Below, piece by piece: positions 23,384-32,631 of a stretch of 49,805 nucleotides of DNA (its first letter is position 1; every line of letters starts with the position of its first letter). The position numbers and the translations under genes were made by a program. The notes beneath the pieces are model-generated. The model worked only from the letters and a program-made list of their open reading frames with translations. It searched no databases and was not told the origin of the DNA. Source of the DNA: Lachnospiraceae bacterium (lineage in GTDB: Bacteria > Bacillota > Clostridia > Lachnospirales > Lachnospiraceae); assembly GCA_017453065.1 (NCBI GenBank), contig JAFTKW010000007.1, positions 1 to 49,805 on the forward strand, read 5' to 3'.

Positions 23384-24505
23384 ATGCATGTTTTAAAATG
23401 TGGTTTTGTCGGATTGGGGTTAATTGGCGGCTCTATTGCAAAAGCTTTGAAGAACTCTTCATCATTTCGAGCTTTTCACACAGTTTTTGATCCCAATATA
23501 GACTCCTTAGAAATGGCACATAAGGACGGCATTGCAGATGCTATTGTTACTAATTTAAACTCAGACAGCATACAAGCCTTTGGCGATTGCGACTATCTCT
23601 TCTTATGCGCTCCAGTCCAAAACAATATCGAAAACTTAACACGACTCAAAGCAGTTCTCTCTCCTAACTGCATCATCACGGATGTAGGTAGTGTTAAAAC
23701 AGGAATTCATGATGCCATATCCCAGCTTGGTCTCTCCGCTCAATTTATCGGTGGACACCCTATGGCTGGTAGCGAGCGCATGGGATACCCAAATTCCAAA
23801 GCACTGCTTTTAGAGAACGCTTACTACATATTAACTCCTACAGAAGATGTTTCTTCTGACAAGATTAGCGCCTATCAAAATCTAGTCAAAATTATGGGCG
23901 CCATTCCATTAGTTCTAACCCACAAAAGTCATGACTACGCCACAGCTGCCATCAGTCATTTACCACATATCATTGCAGCTGCACTTGTAAACCTTGTAAA
24001 AGATAGCGATTCTCCAGACGGACTTATGAAAATGATTGCTGCCGGCGGATTTAAAGATATCACGCGTATTGCATCTTCTTCTCCAGAGATGTGGCAACAG
24101 ATATGCATGACCAATACATCAAATATCGCTTCCCTATTAGGGGATTATATCCATGCACTGGACCAAATCTATGAACTTTTGTTGAGTCAGGATTCCAGTA
24201 AATTATATGATTTTTTTGATAGTGCAAGATCTTACCGTGAAGGTTTCGTTGGCAGTGCGAGAGGCCCAATCAAATCAGAATATACTCTTAATATCGATAT
24301 ATCAGATGAGCCTGGAGCACTTGCTTCCATCGCCACTATGCTAGCCGTCAGAGACATCAGTATCAAAAATATTGGTATTACACACAATCGTGAGTACGAG
24401 GAAGGTGCTCTTCGCATTGAATTCTATTCTCCTGAAGACGTAGAACATGCAAAGTCCTTACTCGAAAGCAAAGGATACAACGTATATATCAAGAAAGATT
24501 ATTAA
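23384..24505 (+). CDS. tyrA: Prephenate dehydrogenase with C-terminal ACT domain
   Basis: Converts prephenate to 4-hydroxyphenylpyruvate in tyrosine synthesis. The 373-residue product has an N-terminal NAD-binding fold (CGFVGLGLIGGSIAKAL), the dehydrogenase motif GGHPMAGSERMGY near residues 125-137 and a helical domain (SHDYATAAISHLPHIIAAAL). A C-terminal ACT domain (about 302-372, DEPGALASIATMLAVRDIS) probably gives feedback inhibition by an amino acid. The start is the ATG at 23384 behind AAAGAGGTTAAT; an in-frame GTG-type start 21 nt upstream precedes that site and is rejected. It is transcribed alone. Confidence 0.95.
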   Translation: MHVLKCGFVGLGLIGGSIAKALKNSSSFRAFHTVFDPNIDSLEMAHKDGIADAIVTNLNSDSIQAFGDCDYLFLCAPVQNNIENLTRLKAVLSPNCIITDVGSVKTGIHDAISQLGLSAQFIGGHPMAGSERMGYPNSKALLLENAYYILTPTEDVSSDKISAYQNLVKIMGAIPLVLTHKSHDYATAAISHLPHIIAAALVNLVKDSDSPDGLMKMIAAGGFKDITRIASSSPEMWQQICMTNTSNIASLLGDYIHALDQIYELLLSQDSSKLYDFFDSARSYREGFVGSARGPIKSEYTLNIDISDEPGALASIATMLAVRDISIKNIGITHNREYEEGALRIEFYSPEDVEHAKSLLESKGYNVYIKKDY

Positions 24506-24543
24506 TACATATATTTTTAGGTTTGAAAACTCATCTAAAAATA

Positions 24544-24597
24544 AAAAACCAAGTTTTAACCCTCCACTGTCGCAAAGGACGTTAAAACTTGGTTTTT
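24544..24597. terminator. Bidirectional terminator between tyrA and the response regulator
   Basis: A perfect 17-bp stem AAAAACCAAGTTTTAAC / GTTAAAACTTGGTTTTT with a 20-nt loop. A and T runs at both ends let it end tyrA and the minus-strand phosphorelay operon. Confidence 0.9.
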
Positions 24598-24647
24598 ACT
24601 TTTATGTTATACCTTTTATACAAAGAAACAAACTATACAATGAAATA

Positions 24648-25427
24648 TTAATTATGCATAGACTCTGCCGCATGTAGGTCATGCTGCTTTGCAAAGAAAT
24701 CGTCGATTACAGCAATAATGGTATCTGGCTGCATTGTTTTGAGAAGATACCCTTGAGGTTTTAATGCCAGTACATTTTGTACACTTTGCTTGTCACCCTT
24801 GCTGGTCAGGAAAAATACTGGAATATCTCTATAATCATTTTCAGAGCGAATCATTTCCAAAACCTGTTTGCCATCGACCACCGGCATTTCATAATCCAGC
24901 AATATTAAATCTGGGCGATTCAACGCCAAGTATTTAATAGCCATCACACCAGAGTTGGCAAGAATAACGTGATATTTGCTCTCCAGCCAAGCCTTGACAC
25001 TTCTGAGCGCAGCGCCGGAATCATCTACTACCAAAATCTTCTTTTTGTTTTGCTTACCAAATTTCTTGATATCATTGTCAATACGTTTAACAGCTTCTTT
25101 TACATCAATCGGTCTGGTAAAGATTGCTTGCATCAAATGCTTAGGAATCAATCCGTCAATCTCCACCACATCATCTTCGCCACCTATAAAGAAAAGTCTT
25201 ACATCCTCTTCTGCGGATTTATCTTTGATAAAAATCCATGCCTTTTGATTCTGTTTAATATTGTTGTCGGTATAAATTACCATGCTAGATATAGGCTCTG
25301 TCACTTTATTGATTTCTTCCACATCAGGTTTTACCAAAATCACATTGTAATCCAATTCTGCAAGCTGTTCCTGAATAGAACGAATTAAATACCCTTGCCC
25401 TTCTGCAATTAACATTATTGTTTCCAT
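24648..25427 (-). CDS. Stand-alone response regulator with a degenerate and a complete receiver domain
   Basis: The 259-residue product has two receiver-like halves. The N-terminal half (about 1-120) has the alternating strand/helix pattern (MLIAEGQ, SSMVIYTDN, RLFFIGGED, IFTRPID) but lacks the acidic pocket and phospho-Asp. The C-terminal half (about 131-250) is complete: ILVVDDSG acidic pair, LILLDYEMP phospho-Asp, conserved Thr in FFLTSKGD and Lys in LLKTMQPD. There is no DNA-binding output domain. It lies 15 bp downstream of the HisKA-REC-REC-HPt gene and is probably its relay partner. Confidence 0.88.
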   Translation of the reverse strand: METIMLIAEGQGYLIRSIQEQLAELDYNVILVKPDVEEINKVTEPISSMVIYTDNNIKQNQKAWIFIKDKSAEEDVRLFFIGGEDDVVEIDGLIPKHLMQAIFTRPIDVKEAVKRIDNDIKKFGKQNKKKILVVDDSGAALRSVKAWLESKYHVILANSGVMAIKYLALNRPDLILLDYEMPVVDGKQVLEMIRSENDYRDIPVFFLTSKGDKQSVQNVLALKPQGYLLKTMQPDTIIAVIDDFFAKQHDLHAAESMHN

Positions 25428-25442
25428 ATTCTAACCCCACTG

Positions 25443-27224
25443 TTATTCTTTCATCTTGTCAATCATTTGTCTGGAAAGTTTTAGCACATCTTCAATTGCC
25501 ACATCCAATAGATAAACCTTTAACTGTTCCAACTGTTTTTTCATTTCATCATCAAAGATAACTTTCTCCAGTTCTTTCATAGTCTCGTCAGCAGTATCCA
25601 AATCGAACTCATCCATTGCCTTCTCCAATCTTTCAAGCATTGAAATGACTTCTTCTTTCGGAAGTTCTTTCTTTTCAACTGGAGCAGTGACAACAAAAGG
25701 TTTTAGCAGGTCTCGATACTTACGATATGATTGAAGGACACCAGGTGCCAATTGATTAATCAATGAAACATTTTCAATAATACCAAGTTCTTCTAATGCT
25801 TTAAATCGATCTGATAGTTCCAATGCTCCAATCATGCGAGCAGAACTCTTCATTGCATGAACCTCTATGGTAAAATTACGAATATCTCTTTCCTCCAAAA
25901 ACCGCTCGATACGATTGCTCTTCTCTTCTATCAAACCATGGAAGTCTCGCAACAGTTCTCGGAACAACTTTTCATTCATACAGTTTGCGATTCCAGCTTG
26001 TACATCAATTCCCGGAATCTGCAATTTATGTTCTGTAATTTTCTTTTCTTCTGAAGCGGTTTGTGCGTCCACTTCTTTAATATAGTGTTTAGGCAGCCAT
26101 CTACGCAGCACTCTTGAAACCTCAATCATCTGTACAGGTTTACTCAAGAAATCATTCATACCCGCCTGTCTAAACTTCTTTTGTGCTTCAGGAATAGCAT
26201 TGGCAGTCAGAGCCACAATCGGTAGTGCTTGATAATATGGATCATCGATTGATCGAATTACCTTTGTGGCTTCTATGCCGTCCATAATCGGCATCATGTA
26301 ATCCATAAACACAAGATCGTATCTGACACTCTTCAGCATTTCTATGGCTTCTGCTCCGTTGACCGCACAGTCTATATGAAACTGGAAGTCAGAAAGAAGT
26401 TCTTTTTCAATGCGGATATTCATAGGGTTGTCGTCAACCAGCAGAATCTTGGCATCTGGAGCAATGAAGGATTTGTTGGCGCATTCAACGTTAAGAATAG
26501 TGAGTAATAGCGATTTAAGCGCCACCATATCTATTGGTTTGTGAATAAACCCATTCATACCATGTTTCAGCGCCTGTCTCTTATCCTCTGCCAGTCCTGT
26601 AGCAGACATGGCTATGATAGGAATTGTCGCTTTTTCTTTGTCATTCATCACACGGATATGAGTCGTTGCAGTAAATCCATCCATAATAGGCATATGCAAG
26701 TCCATAAGGACAAAGCAAAAATAGCCCGCAGGGTTGTTTCGAATCTTTTCAAGTGCTTTGGTTCCGTTCTCTGCAAATTCAACCAAGATACCTTCGTCTT
26801 CCAGGATAACCTTTGCCAATTCACAGTTTAGGGCGTTGTCTTCTACCAAAAGGATACGTTTGCCTGCAAGCACCAGGTTCTTCGCTTTATCATCATTATC
26901 GTCTGTTATGACCTCCGCGGATTCCATGCTGCCCATCTCCATAATATCATCAATCAGGCCCAGCAACTGCTTGGAGGATTCCTCAATCTTGTCCAAATAT
27001 TCTGTGGTACGCTTGGGATTGTCTACATGCCATTTGGCAAGTTCTGTAAATCCCACTACTACATTCATAGGAGTGCGCAAATCATGTGAAATATTGAGCA
27101 GAAATGTCTCTCTTTCTTGCTCAAGTTTTTTGTATTTCTTGTGTGATCTAACCAATCCAAATATCAGCCAAATAATGATTATGATCAAAAAACCTATAAC
27201 AAGTCTATGTAACGTACTAATCAT
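25443..27224 (-). CDS. Hybrid phosphorelay protein: TM-HisKA-REC-REC-HPt, no ATPase domain
   Basis: The 593-residue product has one transmembrane segment (about 8-25), then a HisKA dimerisation helix with the phospho-acceptor His47 in NISHDLRTPMN (about 38-103). It passes within 20 residues into a first receiver (about 122-240; acidic pair in LLVEDN, phospho-Asp175 in VLMDLHMP) and then a second (about 255-375; ILLVDDN, VFMDYMMP, FLSKPVQ). A C-terminal HPt domain has the HAMKSSARMIGALEL histidine motif. The HATPase_c domain with N, G1 and G2 boxes is absent, so it cannot autophosphorylate in the usual way. The ATG at 27224 follows GCGAGGATAGAGAT; an upstream extension encodes an implausible hydrophobic leader. 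Confidence 0.9.
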   Translation of the reverse strand: MISTLHRLVIGFLIIIIIWLIFGLVRSHKKYKKLEQERETFLLNISHDLRTPMNVVVGFTELAKWHVDNPKRTTEYLDKIEESSKQLLGLIDDIMEMGSMESAEVITDDNDDKAKNLVLAGKRILLVEDNALNCELAKVILEDEGILVEFAENGTKALEKIRNNPAGYFCFVLMDLHMPIMDGFTATTHIRVMNDKEKATIPIIAMSATGLAEDKRQALKHGMNGFIHKPIDMVALKSLLLTILNVECANKSFIAPDAKILLVDDNPMNIRIEKELLSDFQFHIDCAVNGAEAIEMLKSVRYDLVFMDYMMPIMDGIEATKVIRSIDDPYYQALPIVALTANAIPEAQKKFRQAGMNDFLSKPVQMIEVSRVLRRWLPKHYIKEVDAQTASEEKKITEHKLQIPGIDVQAGIANCMNEKLFRELLRDFHGLIEEKSNRIERFLEERDIRNFTIEVHAMKSSARMIGALELSDRFKALEELGIIENVSLINQLAPGVLQSYRKYRDLLKPFVVTAPVEKKELPKEEVISMLERLEKAMDEFDLDTADETMKELEKVIFDDEMKKQLEQLKVYLLDVAIEDVLKLSRQMIDKMKE

Positions 27225-27292
27225 ATCTCTATCCTCGCCTAATAGAAAAAATAAAGTACCAAAAACACAACTATGAACGAAATCATTATAAC

Positions 27293-27326
27293 AAAAAAAC
27301 GCCATATAAACAATATATGGCGTTTT
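27293..27326 (-). terminator. Terminator after ackA
   Basis: The 11-bp stem AACGCCATATA / TATATGGCGTT with a 5-nt loop is followed on the minus strand by TTTTTTTG. It lies 13 bp past the ackA stop and isolates pta-ackA from the phosphorelay operon. Confidence 0.92.
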
Positions 27327-27338
27327 GAATTATTGGTT

Positions 27339-28538
27339 TTACTTTGTTAAACAATAAGTCTCTCTTGCAATAGCAAGTTCTTCATTGGTTGGGATAACCA
27401 TAACTGTTGTCTTTGAATCAGGAGTTGTAATTGCAAGATCAAAACCACGCTTCTGATTTGCCTCTTCATCCAAGGTAATTCCCAAATATCCTAAATAGTT
27501 GTCACAAATCAATCTTCTAACCAATGGTCCGTTTTCTCCCACACCAGCGGTAAAGCAAATCACGTCAACACCATTCATCGCAGCAACATAAGAACCAATG
27601 TATTTTGCTACTCTGTAAGCAAAGGTTTCCATGGTATTAATTGCTCTTTCATCCCCTGCATTGTATGCATTCTCAATGTCACGGAAATCAGAAGAAAGAT
27701 TGTTAGAAAGACCAAGTACACCTGACTTCTTGTTGAGCACATTCATCACCTGTTCAAGTGTCAAATCTTCTTTCTTTGCGATAAATTCCATAATAGCTGG
27801 GTCAATGTCACCAGATCTAGTTCCCATGATTAATCCTTCCAATGGAGTGAGTCCCATGGAAGTATCCACACATTTACCATTCTTCACTGCAGAAATACTT
27901 GCACCATTTCCCAAGTGACAAACGATAATCTTCAAATCTTCGTAGTTCTTTCCAAGCACCTCCGCAGCTCTCTTTGAAACATAAGCATGGCTAGTTCCAT
28001 GGAAACCATATCTACGAACCTTGTATTTCTCATAATATTCATAAGGAAGGCCATACATATATGCTCTTTCTGGCATAGTCTGATGGAAAGCGGTATCAAA
28101 CACTGCAACCATTGGCACACCAGGCATAAGCTCCTGACACGCTCTGATACCAATCAAGTTAGCAGGATTGTGAAGTGGTGCAAGATCATTACATTCTTCA
28201 ATTGCTGCTAATACCTCATCGTCGATTACTGTAGCGCTGGCAAATTTCTCGCCACCGTGAACAATACGATGACCTACTGCATTGATCTCGCTAAGAGATT
28301 TAACTACTCCAGTCTTTTCATTGGTAAGAGCATCTAATACCAAACGAATAGCATCCGTATGATTCGCCATAGGAGTTACAGTCTCCTCTTTGGTTCCTCC
28401 GGTTGGTGTATAAGCAATCAAGCTTCCTTCAATACCAATTCTTTCGCAGATACCTTTTGCAATTAATTTTTCAGTTTCTGCATCAATCAACTGAAACTTC
28501 AAAGAAGAACTTCCACAGTTAATAACTAAAATATTCAT
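27339..28538 (-). CDS. ackA: Acetate kinase
   Basis: Transfers phosphate from acetyl-phosphate to ADP, giving acetate and ATP in fermentation. The 399-residue product has the normal length. It has both ASKHA signatures: NILVINCGSSSLKFQLID at the N-terminus and VRRYGFHGTSHAYVSKRA at about 175-192. Other conserved stretches are GHRIVHGGEKF, CHLGNGASISAV, GTRSGDIDPAI and FTAGVGENG. It lies 47 bp downstream of pta and is followed by a terminator, forming the classic pta-ackA operon. Confidence 0.98.
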   Translation of the reverse strand: MNILVINCGSSSLKFQLIDAETEKLIAKGICERIGIEGSLIAYTPTGGTKEETVTPMANHTDAIRLVLDALTNEKTGVVKSLSEINAVGHRIVHGGEKFASATVIDDEVLAAIEECNDLAPLHNPANLIGIRACQELMPGVPMVAVFDTAFHQTMPERAYMYGLPYEYYEKYKVRRYGFHGTSHAYVSKRAAEVLGKNYEDLKIIVCHLGNGASISAVKNGKCVDTSMGLTPLEGLIMGTRSGDIDPAIMEFIAKKEDLTLEQVMNVLNKKSGVLGLSNNLSSDFRDIENAYNAGDERAINTMETFAYRVAKYIGSYVAAMNGVDVICFTAGVGENGPLVRRLICDNYLGYLGITLDEEANQKRGFDLAITTPDSKTTVMVIPTNEELAIARETYCLTK

Positions 28539-28585
28539 ATCTTACCTTCCTTTACTTTGCTATCATATGTCGATTACTATCTAAA

Positions 28586-29590
28586 TTAGTTCACAAGCTG
28601 AGCCTGTACTGCTGTAAGTGCAACTACACCTACGATATCTTCCCATGAACAACCTCTAGAAAGGTCATTAACTGGTTTTGCAATACCCTGAAGCATAGGG
28701 CCATAAGCCTCTGCTCCGCCGAGTCTCTGTACTAATTTGTAACCAATATTACCTGCATCCAGGTTAGGGAAAATAAGCACGTTTGCTTTACCACCCACTT
28801 CACTGCCTGGAGCTTTTGATTTGGCAACAGAAGGAACCAAAGCAGCATCCACCTGAAGTTCGCCATCGAGCACCAAATGAGGATACTGTTCTTTCGCAAT
28901 CTGAGTAGCTTCTACCACTTTATCAACAAGTGTATGCTTTGCACTTCCTTTTGTAGAATGAGAAAGCATAGCGATAACTGGCTTAGGTCCAACCAAGGAT
29001 TTAAAACTTCTAGCAGAGGTCTCAGCAATGGCTGCCAATTCTTCCGCCGTAGGATCCTGATTCAAACCACAGTCTGCAAAAATAAAGGTTCCATTGTCTC
29101 CCTGATCCTTGAACTGAGTATCCATTACAAAGAATGCAGAAACTAATTTAACTCCTGGTGCTGTTTTCAAAATTTGAAGAGCAGGTCTAAGTGTATCTGC
29201 CGTAGAGTGGCATGCACCTGCAACCATTCCATCTGCATCTCCATTCTTAACCATTACGATACCGAATGTAAGATAGTCATTCAATAATATCTCACGCGCT
29301 TTTTCAAGTGTCATTCCTTTTGCTTTACGTGTCTCATATAATAAATTAACGTATTCATCCAATTTAGGTGTGTTGTTTGGATCAATCACTGTAACTCTAT
29401 CCAAATCAACTTCCAGCCAGCCAGCACCATCCATGATTTTTTCTTCATTACCAATCATGATGATATTGGCAATTCCTTCCTCTACGATTTTAGCCGCAGC
29501 AATCAAAGTTCTCTTGTCAGTGGATTCTGGCAATACGATAGTCTTCTTGTCCAATCTTGCTCTGTCTTTAATCAGATCAATGTATGACAT
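28586..29590 (-). CDS. pta: Phosphate acetyltransferase
   Basis: Converts acetyl-CoA and phosphate to acetyl-phosphate. The product is 334 residues, the short single-domain form without the N-terminal regulatory region of the enterobacterial enzyme. Family motifs include KTIVLPESTDKRTL, DGMVAGACHSTADTLRPALQ, MLSHSTKGSAKH and NVLIFPNLDAGNIGYKL. Of two in-frame ATGs, the one at 29590 is chosen because it lies 8 nt from the AGGAGG ribosome-binding site; the one at 29596 is only 2 nt from it. A cre site lies upstream. Confidence 0.97.
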   Translation of the reverse strand: MSYIDLIKDRARLDKKTIVLPESTDKRTLIAAAKIVEEGIANIIMIGNEEKIMDGAGWLEVDLDRVTVIDPNNTPKLDEYVNLLYETRKAKGMTLEKAREILLNDYLTFGIVMVKNGDADGMVAGACHSTADTLRPALQILKTAPGVKLVSAFFVMDTQFKDQGDNGTFIFADCGLNQDPTAEELAAIAETSARSFKSLVGPKPVIAMLSHSTKGSAKHTLVDKVVEATQIAKEQYPHLVLDGELQVDAALVPSVAKSKAPGSEVGGKANVLIFPNLDAGNIGYKLVQRLGGAEAYGPMLQGIAKPVNDLSRGCSWEDIVGVVALTAVQAQLVN

Positions 29591-29670
29591 TTCCATTTCC
29601 TCCTAGTAAAATCTCTCCTAATAGTAACCCCACAAAGCAGAAAAACCACTTTGCAAACAAATTCATTTAT

Positions 29671-29699
29671 ATTATACTAAAATCAGTTTTTGTATACAA
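29671..29699 (-). promoter_or_regulatory. Promoter of pta-ackA
   Basis: Minus-strand TTGTAT and a perfect TATAAT with a 17-bp spacer lie about 80 bp upstream of the pta start. A second, weaker pair (TTGAAA / TATTTT, 17 bp) lies further upstream. Confidence 0.65.
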
Positions 29700-29779
29700 G
29701 GGGAAAATATTCGATAAATTGTACAATTTCAAGTACATTTTGCTTTTTTCACCCATTAAAAAACGTGATTTTTTTCACA

Positions 29780-29794
29780 ATGTAAACGCTTTCA
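29780..29794. promoter_or_regulatory. cre site (CcpA) in the pta-tmcAL intergenic region
   Basis: The 15-bp sequence ATGTAAACGCTTTCA fits the catabolite-responsive element consensus WTGNNARCGNWWWCA at every position. It is about 80 bp upstream of the pta -35 box. In Bacillus, CcpA activates pta and ackA from upstream cre sites, so activation of overflow metabolism is the simplest reading; control of the divergent tmcAL is also possible. Confidence 0.8.
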
Positions 29795-29883
29795 TAGTGT
29801 GTTATTTTTTTCACACATGTTTTGTTTATATTTGTACGTTATTTCGTATATAATGTGAATTATTTGACAAGGAAGGTTAGCCC

Positions 29884-31164
29884 ATGAAAGTAACTGGTAT
29901 TATTGCTGAATACAATCCTTTTCATAACGGCCATGAATATCACTTGATGCAAGCAAAAGCTCAAACTAAAGCCGACTATGTAGTAGTAGTCATGAGTGGC
30001 AACTTTACACAGCGAGGAATTCCTGCGCTTCTCTCTAAATATGTCAGAGCAAGGCACGCTCTTTTCGCTGGTGCTGATCTGGTGCTAGAAATCCCCATGC
30101 CCTATGCCGTTTCCAGTGCAGAATATTTTGCTTTAGGCGGATGTGCCCTTTTAGACCAATTGGGTGTAGTAGACACATTATGCTTTGGCATGGAGCAGAC
30201 TGATTTAGAGGCCTTAAAAGCTCTCTCTTCTATTATTTCCAAAGAACCAGAACTTTATCAAAACTCGTTAAGACAGAAGTTGTCTGAGGGGCTTTCTTTT
30301 CCAAGGGCTCAGCAGGAAGCTTTGCATGCATACGATTCTAGTTTGAACATTTCCATGTTGGAAGCTCCAAACAATCGCTTGGCACTAGAATATTTAAAAG
30401 CCTTAACCAAGTTAAATAGTTCTATTACTCCATTTCCTGTCAAACGTATTGGCAAAGGGTATGACGATACGAATTTAAGCAATGAAGGCTCTGAGCAATA
30501 TAGTTCTGCATCTTCCATTCGCAAGTATATCGATGATACCACCGCAGCCTATACTGCCCCCTCTTCCATCACAGCCAAAGCAATGGACGATGAACTTTCA
30601 AACCATGTTCCTGCTTATGTGTGGTCTGATTTGGAGCAATTGCTAAAAGAAAAAGAATTTCTCCTTACAAACGATTTAGACCTATTACTTCATTATAAAT
30701 TATTACAACAAAGTGCAGACAGTCTTCAAACTTACTTGGATGTCAATGCAGATATCGCCAATAAGATACTCAATCATCTGCCTTCTTACACCACATTTGA
30801 CGCTTTTTGTGATTTACTGAAAAGCAAAGACTTAACCTATACTCGAATCAGCCGCTTACTACTTCATATATTACTGGATTTAAAAAAGACTGATATGGAT
30901 ATTCTGAAACAGCAAGACCTCATTCCTTATGCTAGGATTCTAGGTTTCCGCAAGGATGCCTCCCCTCTGCTTCACCAAATAAAGGAGTCCTCCATTCTTC
31001 CTATGATTTCTAAGTTGGCAGATGCATCAAAGAATCTATCTTATGAAGCAATGAGTATTTTAGACAAAGAAATAGCTGCATCACACATTTATGAGGCCAT
31101 TTTGTCATCTAAAACAAACAAGCCACTCAAAAATGAGTTTACACAGCCTATTCAAATCATTTAA
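29884..31164 (+). CDS. tmcAL: tRNA(Met) cytidine acetate ligase
   Basis: TmcAL (formerly YlbM) uses ATP and acetate to form N4-acetylcytidine at the wobble position of elongator tRNA-Met. The 426-residue product begins VTGIIAEYNPFHNGHEYHL, the nucleotidyltransferase HxGH signature. It continues with VVVVMSGNFTQRGIPALLSK and LVLEIPMPYAVSSAEYFA, all typical of the family. Length is normal. The ATG at 29884 follows GGAAGGTTAGCCC. It is divergent from pta-ackA, the pathway that makes its acetate substrate. A TATAAT at 29849-29854 is its likely -10 box, with no clear -35. Confidence 0.93.
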   Translation: MKVTGIIAEYNPFHNGHEYHLMQAKAQTKADYVVVVMSGNFTQRGIPALLSKYVRARHALFAGADLVLEIPMPYAVSSAEYFALGGCALLDQLGVVDTLCFGMEQTDLEALKALSSIISKEPELYQNSLRQKLSEGLSFPRAQQEALHAYDSSLNISMLEAPNNRLALEYLKALTKLNSSITPFPVKRIGKGYDDTNLSNEGSEQYSSASSIRKYIDDTTAAYTAPSSITAKAMDDELSNHVPAYVWSDLEQLLKEKEFLLTNDLDLLLHYKLLQQSADSLQTYLDVNADIANKILNHLPSYTTFDAFCDLLKSKDLTYTRISRLLLHILLDLKKTDMDILKQQDLIPYARILGFRKDASPLLHQIKESSILPMISKLADASKNLSYEAMSILDKEIAASHIYEAILSSKTNKPLKNEFTQPIQII

Positions 31165-31170
31165 TAAAAC

Positions 31171-31210
31171 AAAAAGGCGATGTAAGAAATCTTACATCGC
31201 CACTTTTTTG
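31171..31210. terminator. Bidirectional terminator between tmcAL and UPF0210
   Basis: A perfect 12-bp stem GGCGATGTAAGA / TCTTACATCGCC with a very short loop is flanked by AAAAA on the left and TTTTTT on the right. It serves convergent genes on both strands. Confidence 0.9.
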
Positions 31211-31215
31211 TCTTT

Positions 31216-32580
31216 TTAGTTCTTAAAGCTGTGAATAGGAGCAGGAATTCTGCCGCCTCTGTTTACAAAATTGTCACAGGAGAACGGATTCACTGGCATA
31301 ATTGGAGCATATCCAAGCAAGCCACCAAATTCAACGGTCTCTCCCACGCCTTTGCCCACTACTGGAATTAAACGAACTGCTGTAGTCTTCTGGTTGATCA
31401 TACCAATGGCCATCTCATCCGCAATAATACCAGAAATTGTAGTCGCCTTAGTATCTCCAGGAATAGCTATCATATCAAGTCCTACAGAGCAAACACAAGT
31501 CATTGCTTCCAGTTTTTCTAAGGAAAGAGCTCCAGCTACTACCGCATCAATCATCCCCTGGTCTTCACTGACAGGAATAAATGCTCCGCTAAGTCCTCCC
31601 ACATAAGAAGATGCCATTACGCCGCCCTTCTTTACCTGGTCATTTAAAAGAGCTAACGCTGCAGTAGTACCAGGTGCACCTGCGTACTCCAATCCAATTT
31701 CGCACAAAATATCAGCTACACTGTCGCCGATTGCTGGTGTTGGTGCCAAAGACAAGTCAACGATACCGAATGGAACGCCAAGCATACGGGATGCTTCCTG
31801 TGCTACTAACTGTCCTACTCTGGTAACTTTAAATGCAGTCTTCTTGATGGTTTCACAGAGAACCTCAAAATTCTCACCGCGAACCTTTTCAAGCGCTGTC
31901 TTTACTACGCCAGGACCACTTACACCAACGTTAATGATTTTGTCTGCCTCTGTCACACCGTGGAATGCGCCTGCCATAAATGGGTTGTCGTCTGGAGCAT
32001 TGCAAAATACAACCAATTTGGCACAGCCCAAGGAATCCTGTTCTTTAGTGTACTCTGCTGTCTCTTTGATAATCTCACCCATGAGTTTTACAGCGTCCAT
32101 GTTGATACCTGTCTTGGTGGAACCAACATTGATAGAACTGCAAACTCTTTCTGTGGTAGAAAGAGCCAGAGGAATGGAACGAATCAAAAGTTCTTCTGCT
32201 GGAGTCATACCTTTGGAAACCAATGCAGAATAACCACCAATAAAGTTAACTCCTACCTTGTGAGCCACTTCATCAAGAGTCTTTGCAATAGAGGCAAAGT
32301 CCTCCACTGTTTTACATGCAGCACCGCCCACCAAAGCAATTGGCGTCACAGATATACGTTTGTTCACAATAGGAATACCAAATTCTCTGGAAATCTGCTC
32401 ACCTGTTGCAACCAAATCCTTTGCTGCATTGTAGATTTTATTGTAAATCTTTTCTTTTAGTCTTTCTAAGTCAGAATCAATACAGTCCAACAAGCTGATT
32501 CCCAATGTGATAGTTCTCACATCCAAATTCTCTTTTTCAATCATGTTGTTGGTTTCTGTTACTTCATATATATTAATCAT
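31216..32580 (-). CDS. UPF0210 (PFL) family protein
   Basis: The 454-residue protein belongs to the UPF0210 family of unknown biochemical function. It shows [16 protein letters not shown] near the N-terminus, [52 protein letters not shown] and a C-terminal [20 protein letters not shown]. Family members almost always follow a small ACT protein of UPF0237, as here. The start is the ATG at 32580 behind GGAAAGGACAAAA; upstream in-frame codons have no such site. The neighbouring UPF0237 gene carries an in-frame stop, so this gene may work alone or with a shortened partner. Confidence 0.92.
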   Translation of the reverse strand: MINIYEVTETNNMIEKENLDVRTITLGISLLDCIDSDLERLKEKIYNKIYNAAKDLVATGEQISREFGIPIVNKRISVTPIALVGGAACKTVEDFASIAKTLDEVAHKVGVNFIGGYSALVSKGMTPAEELLIRSIPLALSTTERVCSSINVGSTKTGINMDAVKLMGEIIKETAEYTKEQDSLGCAKLVVFCNAPDDNPFMAGAFHGVTEADKIINVGVSGPGVVKTALEKVRGENFEVLCETIKKTAFKVTRVGQLVAQEASRMLGVPFGIVDLSLAPTPAIGDSVADILCEIGLEYAGAPGTTAALALLNDQVKKGGVMASSYVGGLSGAFIPVSEDQGMIDAVVAGALSLEKLEAMTCVCSVGLDMIAIPGDTKATTISGIIADEMAIGMINQKTTAVRLIPVVGKGVGETVEFGGLLGYAPIMPVNPFSCDNFVNRGGRIPAPIHSFKN

Positions 32581-32631
32581 TTTTGTCCTTTCCATGATGG
32601 TCATATAGACCCTATTTCAAAATAGACTTTT

